From NCBI RefSeq assembly GCF_932276165.1, contig NC_064002.1:6634001-6698000 (forward strand): a stretch of DNA of 64,000 bases. The letters are read 5' to 3'. The stretch is from Plutella xylostella. Lineage: Eukaryota; Arthropoda; Insecta; Lepidoptera; Plutellidae. Every line of letters begins with the position of its first letter. Positions within the stretch are counted from its first letter, which is position 1. Below are positions 23,101-34,250 of this stretch, in pieces. The translations under genes and the position numbers were made by a program. The notes below the pieces were generated by a model. That model made no database searches, was not told the origin of the DNA, and saw only the letters and a list, made by a program, of their open reading frames with translations.

Positions 23101-23287
23101 AGCAAAAAGTGACAACAAAATTTTTCACTTTTACTTTTTTCTTGCTCTTTTCTAATAAATTGGCGGCAAAGTTTTGTTTCTTGTAAAGATTAACTTAAAA
23201 AAATGCCCTTCTGCGGTGGCTATAACAAGACAACATTACTTGACACTCTTTATTTGACATAGACACCAGCGCCCTCGTTAAACTGGG
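20140..23287. other. AT-rich DNA, no gene seen
   Basis: About 3.1 kb without a supported gene or structural RNA. A phrase at about 21590-21650 (GGCCTAGCCTAGTGTGGTAG) resembles 52390-52420 and may be a LINE 3' UTR remnant. The 5' flank of the Helitron gene would lie here, but I see no clear promoter. Confidence 0.4.
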
Positions 23288-23989
23288 TAAAAAAACAGTG
23301 GTTGTTCATGAAACACTTATATTTTTTTTATGCAAAAACCATAGACAATGTTTTAAAAGAAAGATTTTTTAAATTCATTCCAGACTCTCGTCTAACATTA
23401 TTAAAAATAACTATTTAGGTATCTTTCATATCGTGTTAGTAAAGTTAGTAATGAAATACGATTCTAATTTGAAATCCCACGAGCTATCTTTTAAATAAGA
23501 ATAATTTTATCGTATTGGTTTCGCTTTGTGCATGGTGTGCTTTAAGCTGCATACAGACCGGGCCAACGAACGCCCAACGATGGATATTTATCATACATAA
23601 TAATACAGGGCAGGTCTGAGGTAAAAAACAGTGGTTGTTCATGAAACACTTATATTTTTTAATGTAAAAACCATAGACAATGATTTAAAAGAAATACTTT
23701 TTAAGTTCATTCATTCCAGACTCTCGCTCGTCTAACATTATAATGATTTATTATTAAAAAGAACTATTTAGGCATCTTTCATATCGTGTTAGTAAAGTTA
23801 GTAGTTAATGAAATACGATCCTAATTTGAAATCCTTAAAGAAGCGCAAGAATCTGCCACGAGCTATCTTTTAAATAAGAATAATTTTATCGTATTGGTTT
23901 CGCTTAGTGCGTGGTTTGCTTTAAGCTGCGTACAGACCGGCCCAACGAACGCCCAACGATGGATATTTATCATACATAATACAGGGCAG
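23288..23989 (+). repeat. Two-copy tandem duplication of ~340-370 bp
   Basis: 23288-23617 and 23622-23989 share GTAAAAAACAGTGGTTGTTC at the start and CCAACGAACGCCCAACGATG near the end. Small indels separate them. The second copy has an extra TTAAAGAAGCGCAAGAATCT (about 23833). Both end inside a MITE. Confidence 0.7.
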
Positions 23990-24035
23990 ATTGCAGCACC
24001 GAAGGTCAACGAAACCGCCGGTCTGTACGCAGCTT
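23925..24035. mobile_element. Small MITE with ~19-bp terminal repeats
   Basis: Ends AAGCTGCGTACAGACCGGC and GCCGGTCTGTACGCAGCTT are perfect inverses around about 70 bp. The first tandem copy (near 23551) carries only the left half. The ends look hAT-like, but I see no clear 8-bp duplication. Confidence 0.6.
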
Positions 24036-25384
24036 TTGGCAAACAAGTGTACCTAACTAATATTACCATGCCACTTGGCTATTCATTTTTTGCTTGTTAT
24101 CAAAAACTACCATATCGTGTGTGGTCAGTATACATGTTATATTCCTCAAAATGATTGCCGAATTCGCCTATATTTTCGGTATTTAGCAAATACATCAAAC
24201 ATCCAAAACAAATGCGAATAGCCAAGTGTGGTGCCAGCATAAGATGCTGCTTCTGACGTCTTAAGTGAGTGTCGAAACCAAGTCAAAACGAACTCGAATG
24301 TAGAAAAATAGGGAAGGTTGGCTTGGTTGTCGCCACCGCCGCCGTGCCCATAGAGAAAATAACACTACGTGCCGTGCCGTGTCGGTCGCCTCGACTACGA
24401 TTCTGCTGTTTGATTCCTGTTGGTTTTTGATTTTTTAAGTTTTTTTCGATTTCAAATTACCATTCGATATTGTGAATTAAACAACAATAATAATTACAGC
24501 ACTAGAGCGAGTTCTTCAATGTTTACCACCATGTTTTTGGGTTTCCTTTTAGTTGTAACTCCTTATTCTGATGATAATTTAATTATCTGTAAGAATGACA
24601 GATCGGATGATCTGTGGTATCGATTTCCGATGATTTCCGACGGATACCACAGATTCTTTTTTGTAGACATAAAACTGATAAAACGAAAAACGTAGATTTT
24701 GGGAACTGGGAAAGTGGGAATATTTAATACATTTTTAATAGGTAAAAGTACTAACATCTTGCATATATCTTGACTGTAATTAAAATAATGAGTGTCACTA
24801 ACTATCTACCTATCTACTACTTACCTGCTGATGGGAAAACTGAAAGATTAATCTAAGATAAAATATAAAATAAGGTAGAACTTGATGTTTACCTGCAACA
24901 GGAACAATATACAATTTTCGAAAACTGCTGAAAGATGAGAGTCTACCTGACAAATTAGATGAGATCACAAAGAGAGTGTGAGTGAACACTTAGCCAAGAA
25001 GTGCCACGGCCACAACACCACCTACCTGCCAATAGTGATTAATTTATTATTTTATGAACCTAATGAACAATCAATCAAGGGCAATTCTACAAAAGTATAC
25101 TTACTACTAAAGAGAAACATTAATTTGGTTAAGTAGTTGCCAAATTCTGGAAAGGAATCCCACTAATGTATTTACAGAGGAAAGAAAAACAATTAATTAT
25201 AATTCAATTTTACTTTATAACAGCCTATATAACAATAAACTGATTAGATTATCAAGAATAATTAAATTGTTAATTTTGTGTAGCTTTCAAAATGGGTTCA
25301 ATAATAATAATTTGATGAGTTAAATAAATCCTTAATCAAGAAATTAATCATTGTTTGATTTCTAATCCAATACAATCCAATAAT
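24036..25384. other. No gene supported
   Basis: A GC-richer patch at 24300-24420 (GCCACCGCCGCCGTGCCC, GTGCCGTGCCGTGTCGG) could be a 5' exon or promoter, but no frame or splice signal supports it. The rest is AT-rich. Confidence 0.3.
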
Positions 25385-25600
25385 CTAGTGACTATATTCC
25401 ATTCCCGGGGAAAGACGGGGGTTCCACACTGCTATGGCGTATTCAAGCTGGGATCTTACTAGCGATTTATACAAATGAAGGAAGGTAAATGGCTTTTTAA
25501 AATGTATGCTAGATCGCATGACAAACCCAAACATCTTAAACGCCTTACTTTTCATTGACTCTATGTGAATATCAAGATGTAGTTTACTATCTAGTATAAT
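25385..25600 (-). pseudogene. LINE ORF2 C-terminal fragment (jockey-like)
   Basis: The minus strand is open for about 70 codons to a TAG at 25385-25387. It reads KSKAFKMFGFVMRS, FKKPFTFLHLYKSLVRSQLE and YAIAVWNP, which is the region just after the RT domain in jockey and related LINEs. The fragment has no start, active site or tail. It is a short relic that lost both ends. Confidence 0.7.
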
Positions 25601-25733
25601 ATATATATAGTTTAGCTAACGTTTCTATAGAAGCTTGCCGACATGTCTCTCAAGTTAAGCTTTTAAGATGGAAAGTATAGAAGAGTTTGAGGGAACTCCT
25701 AGATAAATCTTAGCTATATATTATACAGGGTTT

Positions 25734-25765
25734 TGCAAAAAGGGTATACTAAGCATGTTTATTCT
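25734..25765. repeat. Fragment of the TTTTGCAAAAAGG MITE family
   Basis: TTTTGCAAAAAGGGTATACT followed by AAGC matches the left end of the MITE at 2961. The right end is not seen. Confidence 0.4.
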
Positions 25766-26762
25766 GTTCGTATAATGTTTCATTAATTATGACTAATCTA
25801 AGAACGGGGTGCACGATTGATGAATCAGGAGGGTTACTCTATACTGACTAAATACGAACAGACAAAGAGCTTAAATACGAGATAGATTCGTGTCCGAAAC
25901 TTAGTTTTTCATCATACAATTCACACAGCATCTTACCAATATAGGAACGTCCGGAGCACGCTGCCGCTGCCGCTGGCTGGGCTGGCTCCTGCACCATGGA
26001 CACAACTAGTCACAAGCGCTAGTAGGTAGATATACCTGTTATGTCTTTTACTTACACGTTAAGAAGATCAATTGACTTTCAGAATGGCTCTTCAAATTAC
26101 CTCTATTATTCATTATTTTGAGTGTGCTTTTGTGAGGTATCAAAATATACTTACTGGAGGATGTTTGTTACGTAAGAAAATATAAAACTTATCTATCCTT
26201 CAACTGCGGAATACCTAATCAAATTCAATCAATACCACCGACCTCAAAATAAATAGGAATCATATACCTAGCTATCACGAGCTTCCTTTACATATACGGA
26301 AAAGATTTTGTATATTTTCCTTATTTTCGAATGAATTCTTTCATTTTATACGTGACATTTCCTCTCATGAAGCAGCAGGCTTATCTACGCTTCTCAGAAT
26401 CACGGCGTGCGTATGAAGTAAAACCATTTCCTGAAGGTAGCTCCAAGTAGCACAATGAACAGGATATTTATACAGACACCATCTACACTTACATTATAGT
26501 ATAGAGGAATTATTAGTATGTGGCTAAGTTAAGTAATCGTCCTCTACTAGATCTATTTAAGACTCTCCCACGAAGCGTCACAAGTCCTAGCCAGCACTTG
26601 TCTAAGGTCCTAGCCCTTTCTCATCTAGCCACTACCGGCTACTGGTGTAAGGTCACCGTTCTACTAGGAACAAGAGATCCCACCTTACTCGATCAAAAAT
26701 AGAACAATTTCAATTCTCTTTCGCTACTCTGACGCCAAGTGTGAGGAGCTCCGAACCAAATA
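25766..26762. repeat. AT-rich DNA with a possible RTE 3' relic
   Basis: No gene seen. At 26560-26665 the phrases ACGAAGCGTCACAA and CTAGCCACTACCGGCTAC loosely match the 3' end of RTE elements (compare 49060-49130) on the minus strand. This is weak. Confidence 0.25.
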
Positions 26763-26966
26763 CAGGGTGGCCCAAAGAGTGACGTCCAAAGGAAAATGTT
26801 TGATTCCTTAGGTCAAGGGGTAGCCAAATCACCCCTATGTATGTTCAGCAATTTTTTGTAGTTTAGGAGTTATGATTTTTTTTCCTAATTTTCTACGAAA
26901 ATCGACCTCAGTGGGTTAATTATGTTTTATTATTTTTTTGGATAACTTTTTTAAAGTATTTTTTAT
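26763..26966 (+). repeat. Left ~200-bp terminal inverted repeat (CAGGGTGGCCC)
   Basis: It starts CAGGGTGGCCCAAAGAGTGA next to TA and is inverted at 41985-42189, also next to TA. The match runs about 200 bp with few changes. The ends may bound a single 15.4-kb element or belong to two opposed copies of a smaller TA-inserting element. Confidence 0.65.
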
Positions 26967-28175
26967 TTTTGTGGCATCCTCTTAAGTTGTTCTTTTAACC
27001 ATAAAAGTTTCAGCTTCCTAGTTGTAATGTAAGTTAGTTATTTTTTATCGAAAGTTCGAATTTTACGATCGAGCTAGACTGCTCAGAAAAAAGCCTTCAA
27101 AAGTACCTGGGTGGAAATTACCTAATTAGTAAATTGTTTCAGAAAGTTGAAATATTCCTGTTATGTCATTACTAAGGACTAATTAAGTTAGAAATTAATC
27201 AAATTACAGGGAAAATAAAATTATTTACTTTTTTTAATTTAAGTTACATTTTTAATGTAAATTCTTAGTAAAATGTTTTAGTCTCAGTAGTAAGATTTAT
27301 GAGATAATTGTATTATTAATAATAAGTAAATAAACTCAAATAATTCTTTTACACATTTACTAACAATAAAATTTCAAAATGGCGACCTCCCACAGCAATA
27401 CACCACAAACATCTACGCAAGAAATTTTCTTTAAGTCAAAAAAGTTACAAATGTTACAAAATATGACGTTTGTCAAAAGGTTAAACATGTAAAAAAAAGT
27501 ACCTTTTCTCAAAAATATGACATCTGTCAAAAAGTGTCATTTGAATGAAACATAGAAGCGTATAGGCGAATTAAAGAAAATTTCTTGCGTAGATGTAGGT
27601 TGTTTATTGCTATGGGAGGTCGCCATTTAGAAAATTTAGTGTGAGTAAATGTGTAAAATAATGATTAGAGTTTATTTTCTTATTATTAAAATAAAATTAT
27701 CCCATAAATCTTATAAATCACACTAAAACATTTTACTAAGAATTTACATTAAAAAATTTAACTTAAAGTTAAAAAAAAAGTAAATAATTTTATTTTCCCT
27801 TTAATTTGATACATTTTCTAACTTAATTAGTCCTTAGTAATGACATAACAGGAATATTTCAACTTTCTGAAACAATTTACTAATTGGGTAATTTCCACCC
27901 AGGTACTTTTGAAGGCTTTTTTCTGCAAATAATACCCCATTAAGCAATAGTTTATTTTTATTTTTATGTAATTTTGGAACCTTGCGGAGTTTTTAAAATT
28001 AATAAGGTACCATGAGAATAACTTTTTCAATTTTTAATTTCAAGTTGAAAATTCAGAGCAGTCTAGCTCGATCGTAAAATTCGAACTTTCGATAAAAAAA
28101 TAACTAACTTACATTACAACTAGGAAGCAGAAACTTTTTTGGTTAAAAGAACAACTTAAGAAGATGCCACAAAAA
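26967..28175. mobile_element. Foldback element with ~460-600-bp arms
   Basis: The left arm (about 26967-27430) and right arm (about 27570-28175) are inverted copies. The outer ends are TTTTTGTGGCATC and GATGCCACAAAAA, and the centre contains GATGTAGGTTG/CATCTACGC and ATGGCGACCTCCCA. The right arm carries about 120 bp absent from the left (about 27930-28055). The right-hand inverted copy of the surrounding sequence (41985) lacks this element, so it is an insertion. No coding capacity. Confidence 0.65.
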
Positions 28176-28475
28176 TAGACGCATTTTTCCTGAAATAAAA
28201 ATGACATATTATGTATCTAGCCTATCTGAAACCTAGTTAAACATTGTGAGATATGGCGTTTCGACTTTCTCCGTGTTCGGCATCATAAGGATCACAGTGA
28301 CAGTTAAATAAAGTCCATTTTTCTCTCCACCTTTAATTTGCAAGGTGCGGGTGCCTATATAAATAGAGTGAGTCGCCCGCGCGCCTCAGTTGTAATATCA
28401 CCATGCAGAAATGACTAGGTTTCAGATAGGCTAGATACATAATATGTCATTTTTATTTCAGGAAAAATGCGTCTA
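28176..28475. mobile_element. Hairpin element with perfect 62-bp inverted ends
   Basis: 28176-28237 and 28414-28475 are perfect inverses beginning TAGACGCATTTTTCCTG. The 176-bp interior has a TATA box and initiator. Interior sequence recurs inverted at about 41807-41965 without these ends. Confidence 0.6.
28356..28391 (+). promoter_or_regulatory. TATA box plus arthropod initiator
   Basis: TATATAAATA at 28356-28365 is followed by TCAGTT at 28386-28391, placing the initiator A 32 nt after the first T. This is canonical spacing for an insect core promoter. An ATG follows at 28403 but gives only a three-codon frame here. Confidence 0.5.
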
Positions 28476-28523
28476 TTATGTAGTCTGAGCCTATCTGAAA
28501 CCTAGTTAAACATTGTGAGATGT

Positions 28524-31148
28524 GTTTATTATCGCATGGTGGAGAGAAAACCAACTGTGACCCATAAGCTACTGATGAGTATATCAGTAGATAAATATTT
28601 GAATCTATAAATTTATAATGCATAGATTTCTAGGTAATAGATATACTAAAAAGAAAGGTATAAGTATACACAAGACTTAAGTACTTCCTTATTATTCCTG
28701 ACTTGTCAGAAAGTTATGGAAGGTATGTACCTATACATATAGGTAGGTATTTATATATATGGATACACACAGTGCCTCTTCGAAAGCAATACTTATAAGT
28801 AATTATTGATCAAAATCTTGTTATTGTCAAGGCAATATTTTTAACATACACTATTTGCAACAATATTTAAAAGCTGTAAAATGTAGAATATCGATCCAGG
28901 CCGCTGGGGCTCAGGTCAGCACATGCTGACTAGGGTATGTAATTCTGGACTGACCTCAGAAATGCAGCAGCCGACCCTGGAGCCTCGTGGACCTGCTCAG
29001 TCAGCCCCGTACGACGACACGGCCTGCAACACCTGGCGCGGCATCTAGACCTTGGAACGAGGAGTGGTGCTTGAAGGGAAGATAATTTTACCAAATATCT
29101 CAGCCTCATCATCTACTGGAAAAGATTAGATGAATATAATAACTAAGTATTCAGTTTTTCAAAACATGATGCAGGTCACTATATTCATATTCTAGATTGA
29201 CAAGTAACACACAGTCTAATTTTGTATTCTAACTAACTCGGCGGTTAACGAGTTCCTGTGCAGTCCTACTAGGAAGGAAAGATATTTTATAAGCCTTTGC
29301 ACCGATTTTGTGGGCTACTATCATTCTGTATCATCATGTGTGAATATTATGAGCTCTGGCAGCATTCCTTGGTAGATGACATCAATTAATAAAGATTGAT
29401 AAACACAACAATAACAATTATAATAGTTGATAAATGAAACCCGGCTAACATGTCTTAACTGGGTAAGTAAATGATCAGTCATGCCACCAGGATAAGTAAA
29501 ATGTTCAGTACTTCATATAAAAAACATTAACAAGGTCACGTTTAGGTATGTTCGTCAACACTAAGGGCAGGTCTCGGCCAAAACCTTAAGGCTTCGCCTT
29601 GTTGCAACTTCAAAGGTACGTAGGTAGGTACCTACTTACCTTGTTGTAGGTTCGATTTTGAAACCATTAAGTCAACTTAGATAAAACAAAATAAAATAGC
29701 TCGATTAAATAAAGATGGTACGTAAAGATGTTAGTTGTACCTGATGAGACCTGATGCAACGACAGCCAACATAGACTCTCTAATCTGTGGAAGCACCAAT
29801 CATGGTGGCGGGAACATGGACAGTTGGACGAGCCACCCCGAGCCTGACTTATCAATCAGAACTGACAGTTCGCCAACAGCAGATAGCTTGCGGCTATCTA
29901 TAGGTAAACTTAGGTAGTTAGCTATACCCAAGAAAAAGTCCTTGGACATCGATATGACAGTGGAACGGCGAATAACTGTGCCATTCTTTAAAACAAAAAG
30001 GCTTGTTGTTGTTGTCCAGCTAAGGAAGGTTATCTACTTCAGCGACCTGGTATTGCATTCTGAAAGAACTGCGAAGAGTTAATATTATGACTAATAATTA
30101 TTACTTATTTAGAAAGTTTTCAGCAAACTCTAATAAATCAAGCAGCTACCACGTCACCGCTGCCCGGTTATAACTCTGTACTAGCATAGTAGATATATAT
30201 ACCAGTTCTAGCCTTCAGCTAGAGGTCAGAGAGCTCCTAAATGAGATGCGAGTACGAGCATGACACAAGTAATTTTTTACTTGGTAACTAGTTATGTAAC
30301 TAACTGAAAGATCCATAAAACAGTTGAGGATTATTCAAAATGGAATTGTGAAAACGGCACGTCTGCATCTTAACAAGTCAGTCTAAGTAGTTTCAGCAGA
30401 TACAGTGTTGAAAAATAGTTACGAAACGTTTGCGCCAAAATCGAATTAAAAATACATTTTCATTAGAGAAGCCGTTTAGGCATGAATAGGTACTTTCACA
30501 CTTTGTATTGTGCTCCAAATGATGACCTTCGAAATTCATAGAAATTTAATGACGACTGCCATTGTTTATTATCTAGCCCCGTACATTGAGTAGGGCTGCG
30601 GCTACACGTGATGTGATTCACAGTACACAGTAGGTATATGCATGTTCCCAGAATAGTGGAAGTTATAATTTTACCAAAAGGTAGTCGTCTCGTGCAAGAG
30701 CACCGTTACTCGATTTATTCGATACACAACTAATAGACAGCTGCTGCGTAGGAGGTTCACGCATTTTTCAACAAAGAGCTCGGATACACACTCACAATCC
30801 ACTGGGACATAAGGAAGACAGCTAATATGGTGCCACTCAGAAACCGCGATGACACTCCGATCATGATCACCGGACAGTAGGATCATAATAAATTCGGTAA
30901 CTTGTGAAGCGGTATGGTATAGCAACAGCGACTTTCACGAAATCAGGAATTAGCTCAGTGCTTTTAGGTTGAACACTCGCCAGTGGGATTCACTTTGCTC
31001 ACAGCCGAGAAAAGAAAAGACTCAAAGCTGGAATCTGCCGATGTGTCATGACACTTAAGATAGTGTCTGGAGGGTCACTTTATATGACGAAAAACGAACT
31101 TTCAGTGCACTGCGGCGCGAGCCGCTCTATTTGTTTGTATGTATTAAA
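28524..31148. other. No gene supported
   Basis: This includes a GC-rich patch at 28890-29070 of unknown origin and several short open frames without support. No LINE, SINE or RNA signature is recognised. Confidence 0.35.
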
Positions 31149-31199
31149 CTAGAGGTCGCGTTGTGGCGCGGGCTGCAAGCAGCCGCGCGGGGCTTTGAT

Positions 31200-31960
31200 G
31201 CTTTTGGTTCGGTTTCAGCAGGGTATTGACTTGAACATATCGTAGCAAATCTTTCTTGCGTTTTGTTACGCCTTAAAAACTGTTTTCACTATGAATGTCT
31301 TTATTAAAGGGGTACTGATGATTTTATTTTAGGTGGGATTAGTTTTCAGTATGAATTTCGGTTTCAGCAGCGTATTGACTTGACCATACCGTAGCAAATC
31401 CATCTTGCGTTTCGTTATGCCATCAAAGCTGTTTTCACTATGAATTTCTTTACTAAGGGGGTACTGATGATTTTGTTTTAGGTGGAATACAGTTTACAGT
31501 ATGAAATTCGGTTTCAGTAGGGTATTAACTTTAACATACCGTAGCAAATCTATCTTGCATTTTGTAGGCCTTAAAAAAGGTTTTCACTATGAATTTCTTT
31601 ATTAAAGGGGTACTGATGATTTTGTTTCAGGTGTGATTACAGTTTTTAGTATAAATTTTGGTTTCAGCAGGGTATTGACTTGAACAAACCGTAGCAATTC
31701 TTTGCTGTGTTTTGTTTTGGATTAAAAACTGTTTTCTGTATGGTTGTTATAAAAGGGGTTCTGATGATTTTTTTCAGGGGGGGGCACAGTTTTCAGTATG
31801 AATTTCGGTTTTAGCAGGGTATTGACTTGAACATACTGTAGCAAATCTTTCTTGTGTTAAGTTTTGCCTTCAAAACTGTATTTTCCGTATGAATTTCGTT
31901 ATCACGTGGGTATTGTTGCTTTTGCTTTTATTTTAAAAACTGTTTTTTTCAGTATAAGTA
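31200..31960. repeat. ~150-bp minisatellite, five copies
   Basis: CAG(C/T)AG(G/C)GTATT(G/A)AC recurs near 31211, 31363, 31514, 31664 and 31812, about 150 bp apart. Each copy also contains CCGTAGCAAATC or close variants and GGGGTACTGATGATTTT. Confidence 0.75.
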
Positions 31961-32346
31961 TCGGTCAGCTTTACAATAACGGGACCTTTCCCGTACTCTT
32001 TCTAGCGTTTTTCTTCGCATTAATATTTAAATCATATTGAAGAAATACTGGCTTTAACTGCTTATGATTTTCTTTCAAAAAACGTTCGCTTCTTTAATAA
32101 TAATATAACACCTTATAAATCTGAGTCACCGCCATTCGCGCGTTTTTCTAGCGTCTCGATTTTTCACTTATACTCCTGAGTTTTTTAGTAGAGAAACTAC
32201 CTACGTATATGAACTTTTTTTTTGATGAACTTTACCTAGTATCGAGGCGATATCTTTTGTATACAAATATTGGATTATTTAGTATTATTTGCCACATTCA
32301 GCTTTCAGATTAGTTTTGTTGATGAGGGTTGAGGTTGAGTATTTTT

Positions 32347-32865
32347 GCCTCGCTTCGCTCGGCCCTTCAGGGTTTGGGTTTTGGTAAGTTAAATGGTTTT
32401 GCCTCGCTTCGTTCGGCCCTTATATTTTTACGATAAGTGTATACTGAAGTTGTATTGCCTCGCTGCGCTCGGCTCTTTAGTCGTTGTGGTATAATGTTTT
32501 AAAATGTTTTGCCTCGCTGCGCTCGGCTCTCCAAAGTTTGTGGTATGATGGCTTGGATTGTTTTGCCTCGCTGCGCTCGGCTCTCCAGTTAAATAGGCAG
32601 TTGGTAATTAAAGAAGTTAAGCCTCGCTTCGCTCGGCTCCTCTCTAGGTTTCGGAATGATAGTTTTGATCGTTTTACCTCGCTTCGCTCGGCTTTGCAGT
32701 AACATAGGCATTTTCTGTTTATTGCGCTTTAGCCTCGATTCGCTCGGCTCTTCGGGTTTTCGGTTGTTGATTTCAGTAGTTTTGCCTCGCTCCGCTCGGC
32801 TCTCTAGGTTTTGGATTGAGGTCTAGGTTGTTTTACCTCGCTTCGCTCGGCTTTCCACTTCTTAA
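32347..32865. repeat. Periodic GCCTCGCTTCGCTCGGC array
   Basis: Ten copies of GCCTCGCTTCGCTCGGC or one-to-two-base variants occur about 55 bp apart (32347 to about 32836). The core CTCGCTTCGCTC is a perfect mirror repeat. The spacers between are AT-rich and vary more than the motif. Two or three further copies lie at 33410-33525 and in unit II at 37020-37700. Confidence 0.8.
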
Positions 32866-32923
32866 ACGGGACCTTTCCCGTAGTTTTTCTTTATTAATAT
32901 TAATAATTATGATACGTAGTGCC

Positions 32924-33401
32924 TAGGGCATGCAATACCGGTAATATTTTCAATACTGGTATTGAGTTCCGGTATTAGAACTCAATACCGGGATCCCGGT
33001 ATTAATACCGGTATAAGACTTCCTTGTTATAAATGGCATATATTTTGTTTTAAGGTCGTATAGGGCAAAATAAAACAAGAAAAAGCAATCAAATTCTGTA
33101 TAATGTAATATTTTTTACGAGAATTGAGTATTAGAGTTAAAATTTTAGAACGCATGGACAACAAGTAGGTTTCCAAAGGCCAAAAACGGCATGTAACGGT
33201 TTAAAACAAGTGGACTTTCATAGTATATGGGAGCACAGGGCTAACTATATCTTAATCGCTTGATTTATAGCCTAAGAAATGTCCGATTCCGGTATTACTT
33301 CAATACCGGTATTAACTTTCAATACCGGTATTGAAAAAAGCGTGGATTTGTCCGGGATCCCGGTATTACGCAATACCGGTATTGCGGTATTGCATGCCCT
33401 A
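32924..33401. mobile_element. hAT-type MITE with CCGGTATT palindromes
   Basis: The ends TAGGGCATGCAATACCG and CGGTATTGCATGCCCTA are inverse, flanked by the 8-bp duplication GTAGTGCC (32916-32923 and 33402-33409). An 8-bp duplication points to hAT. The interior is studded with ATACCGGTATT palindromes near both ends. Unit II lacks it at the matching site (about 37580), giving an empty-site control. Confidence 0.85.
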
Positions 33402-33589
33402 GTAGTGCCTCGCTTCGCTCGGATTTATTTTCTTTATGGCAGGGTTACTTGTCGGATGCCCCGCTGCGCTCGGCTGGTTTTATTTTGGTATAGCTTGTAG
33501 AAGGACTATGGCCTCGTTGCGCTCGGCACTTACACTGTGGTGAAGTTGATTTACATTTTGTATATTTTTAGGGAAAATATTTTTTCCTC

Positions 33590-34250
33590 TATAAGTGGGG
33601 AGTTTTTATTTAAAAAAAAAATCTTTGTATTTATCTTCACAAATGCGCCATATACCACAAATCTGTGTGACCACTTCAAAGGGGTCAAATTGCAAATGTT
33701 GGTAATTTTTTCTACGTTTTTAGGGAAATTTTGATTTTTTTCCCTACAAGTGGGGAGTTTTCATTTTAAATAATTATTGTTTGTATTTATCTACACAAAT
33801 GCGCCATATACCATAAATCTGTCTGACCACTTCAACGGGGTGAAATTGCCAATGTTGGTAATCTTTTCTACGTTTTTAGGGAAATTTTGATTTTTTTCCC
33901 CATAAGTGGGGAGTTTTTATTTTAAATTAAAATGTTATGCATTTAACTGCACAAACACGCTATACATTCAAAACCCCTCAGACCATCTCAAAGTGCTAAA
34001 ATTGCATATTTATGTAAATTTTCCCATGTTTTTAGGGAAATTTTGTTTTTTTTTTCCTATAAGTGGGGAGTTTTTATTATTAATTAAAAATCTATGCATT
34101 TAACTACACAAACGCGCCATACATTCGAATCCCCTCAGACCATCACAAAACGATAAAATTGCATATTTATGTATAATTTCTCATGTTTTTAGGGAAATTT
34201 TGTTTTTTTCCCTAAAAATGGGGAGTTTTTATTTCATAAGAAAACTAAAT
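33590..34250. repeat. ~157-bp tandem repeats, unit I
   Basis: GTGGGGAGTTTTTATT or AATGGGGAG recurs near 33593, 33751, 33908, 34063 and 34219. Each copy has ACACAAA(C/T)(G/A)CGC and a run of the form TTTAGGGAAA...TTTCCC that could fold back. Confidence 0.75.

Noticed and set aside
28176..28475. Densovirus terminal hairpin
   Set aside because: Hairpin plus TATA-initiator recalls such viruses, but there is no replication or capsid coding sequence nearby, so I do not claim it.
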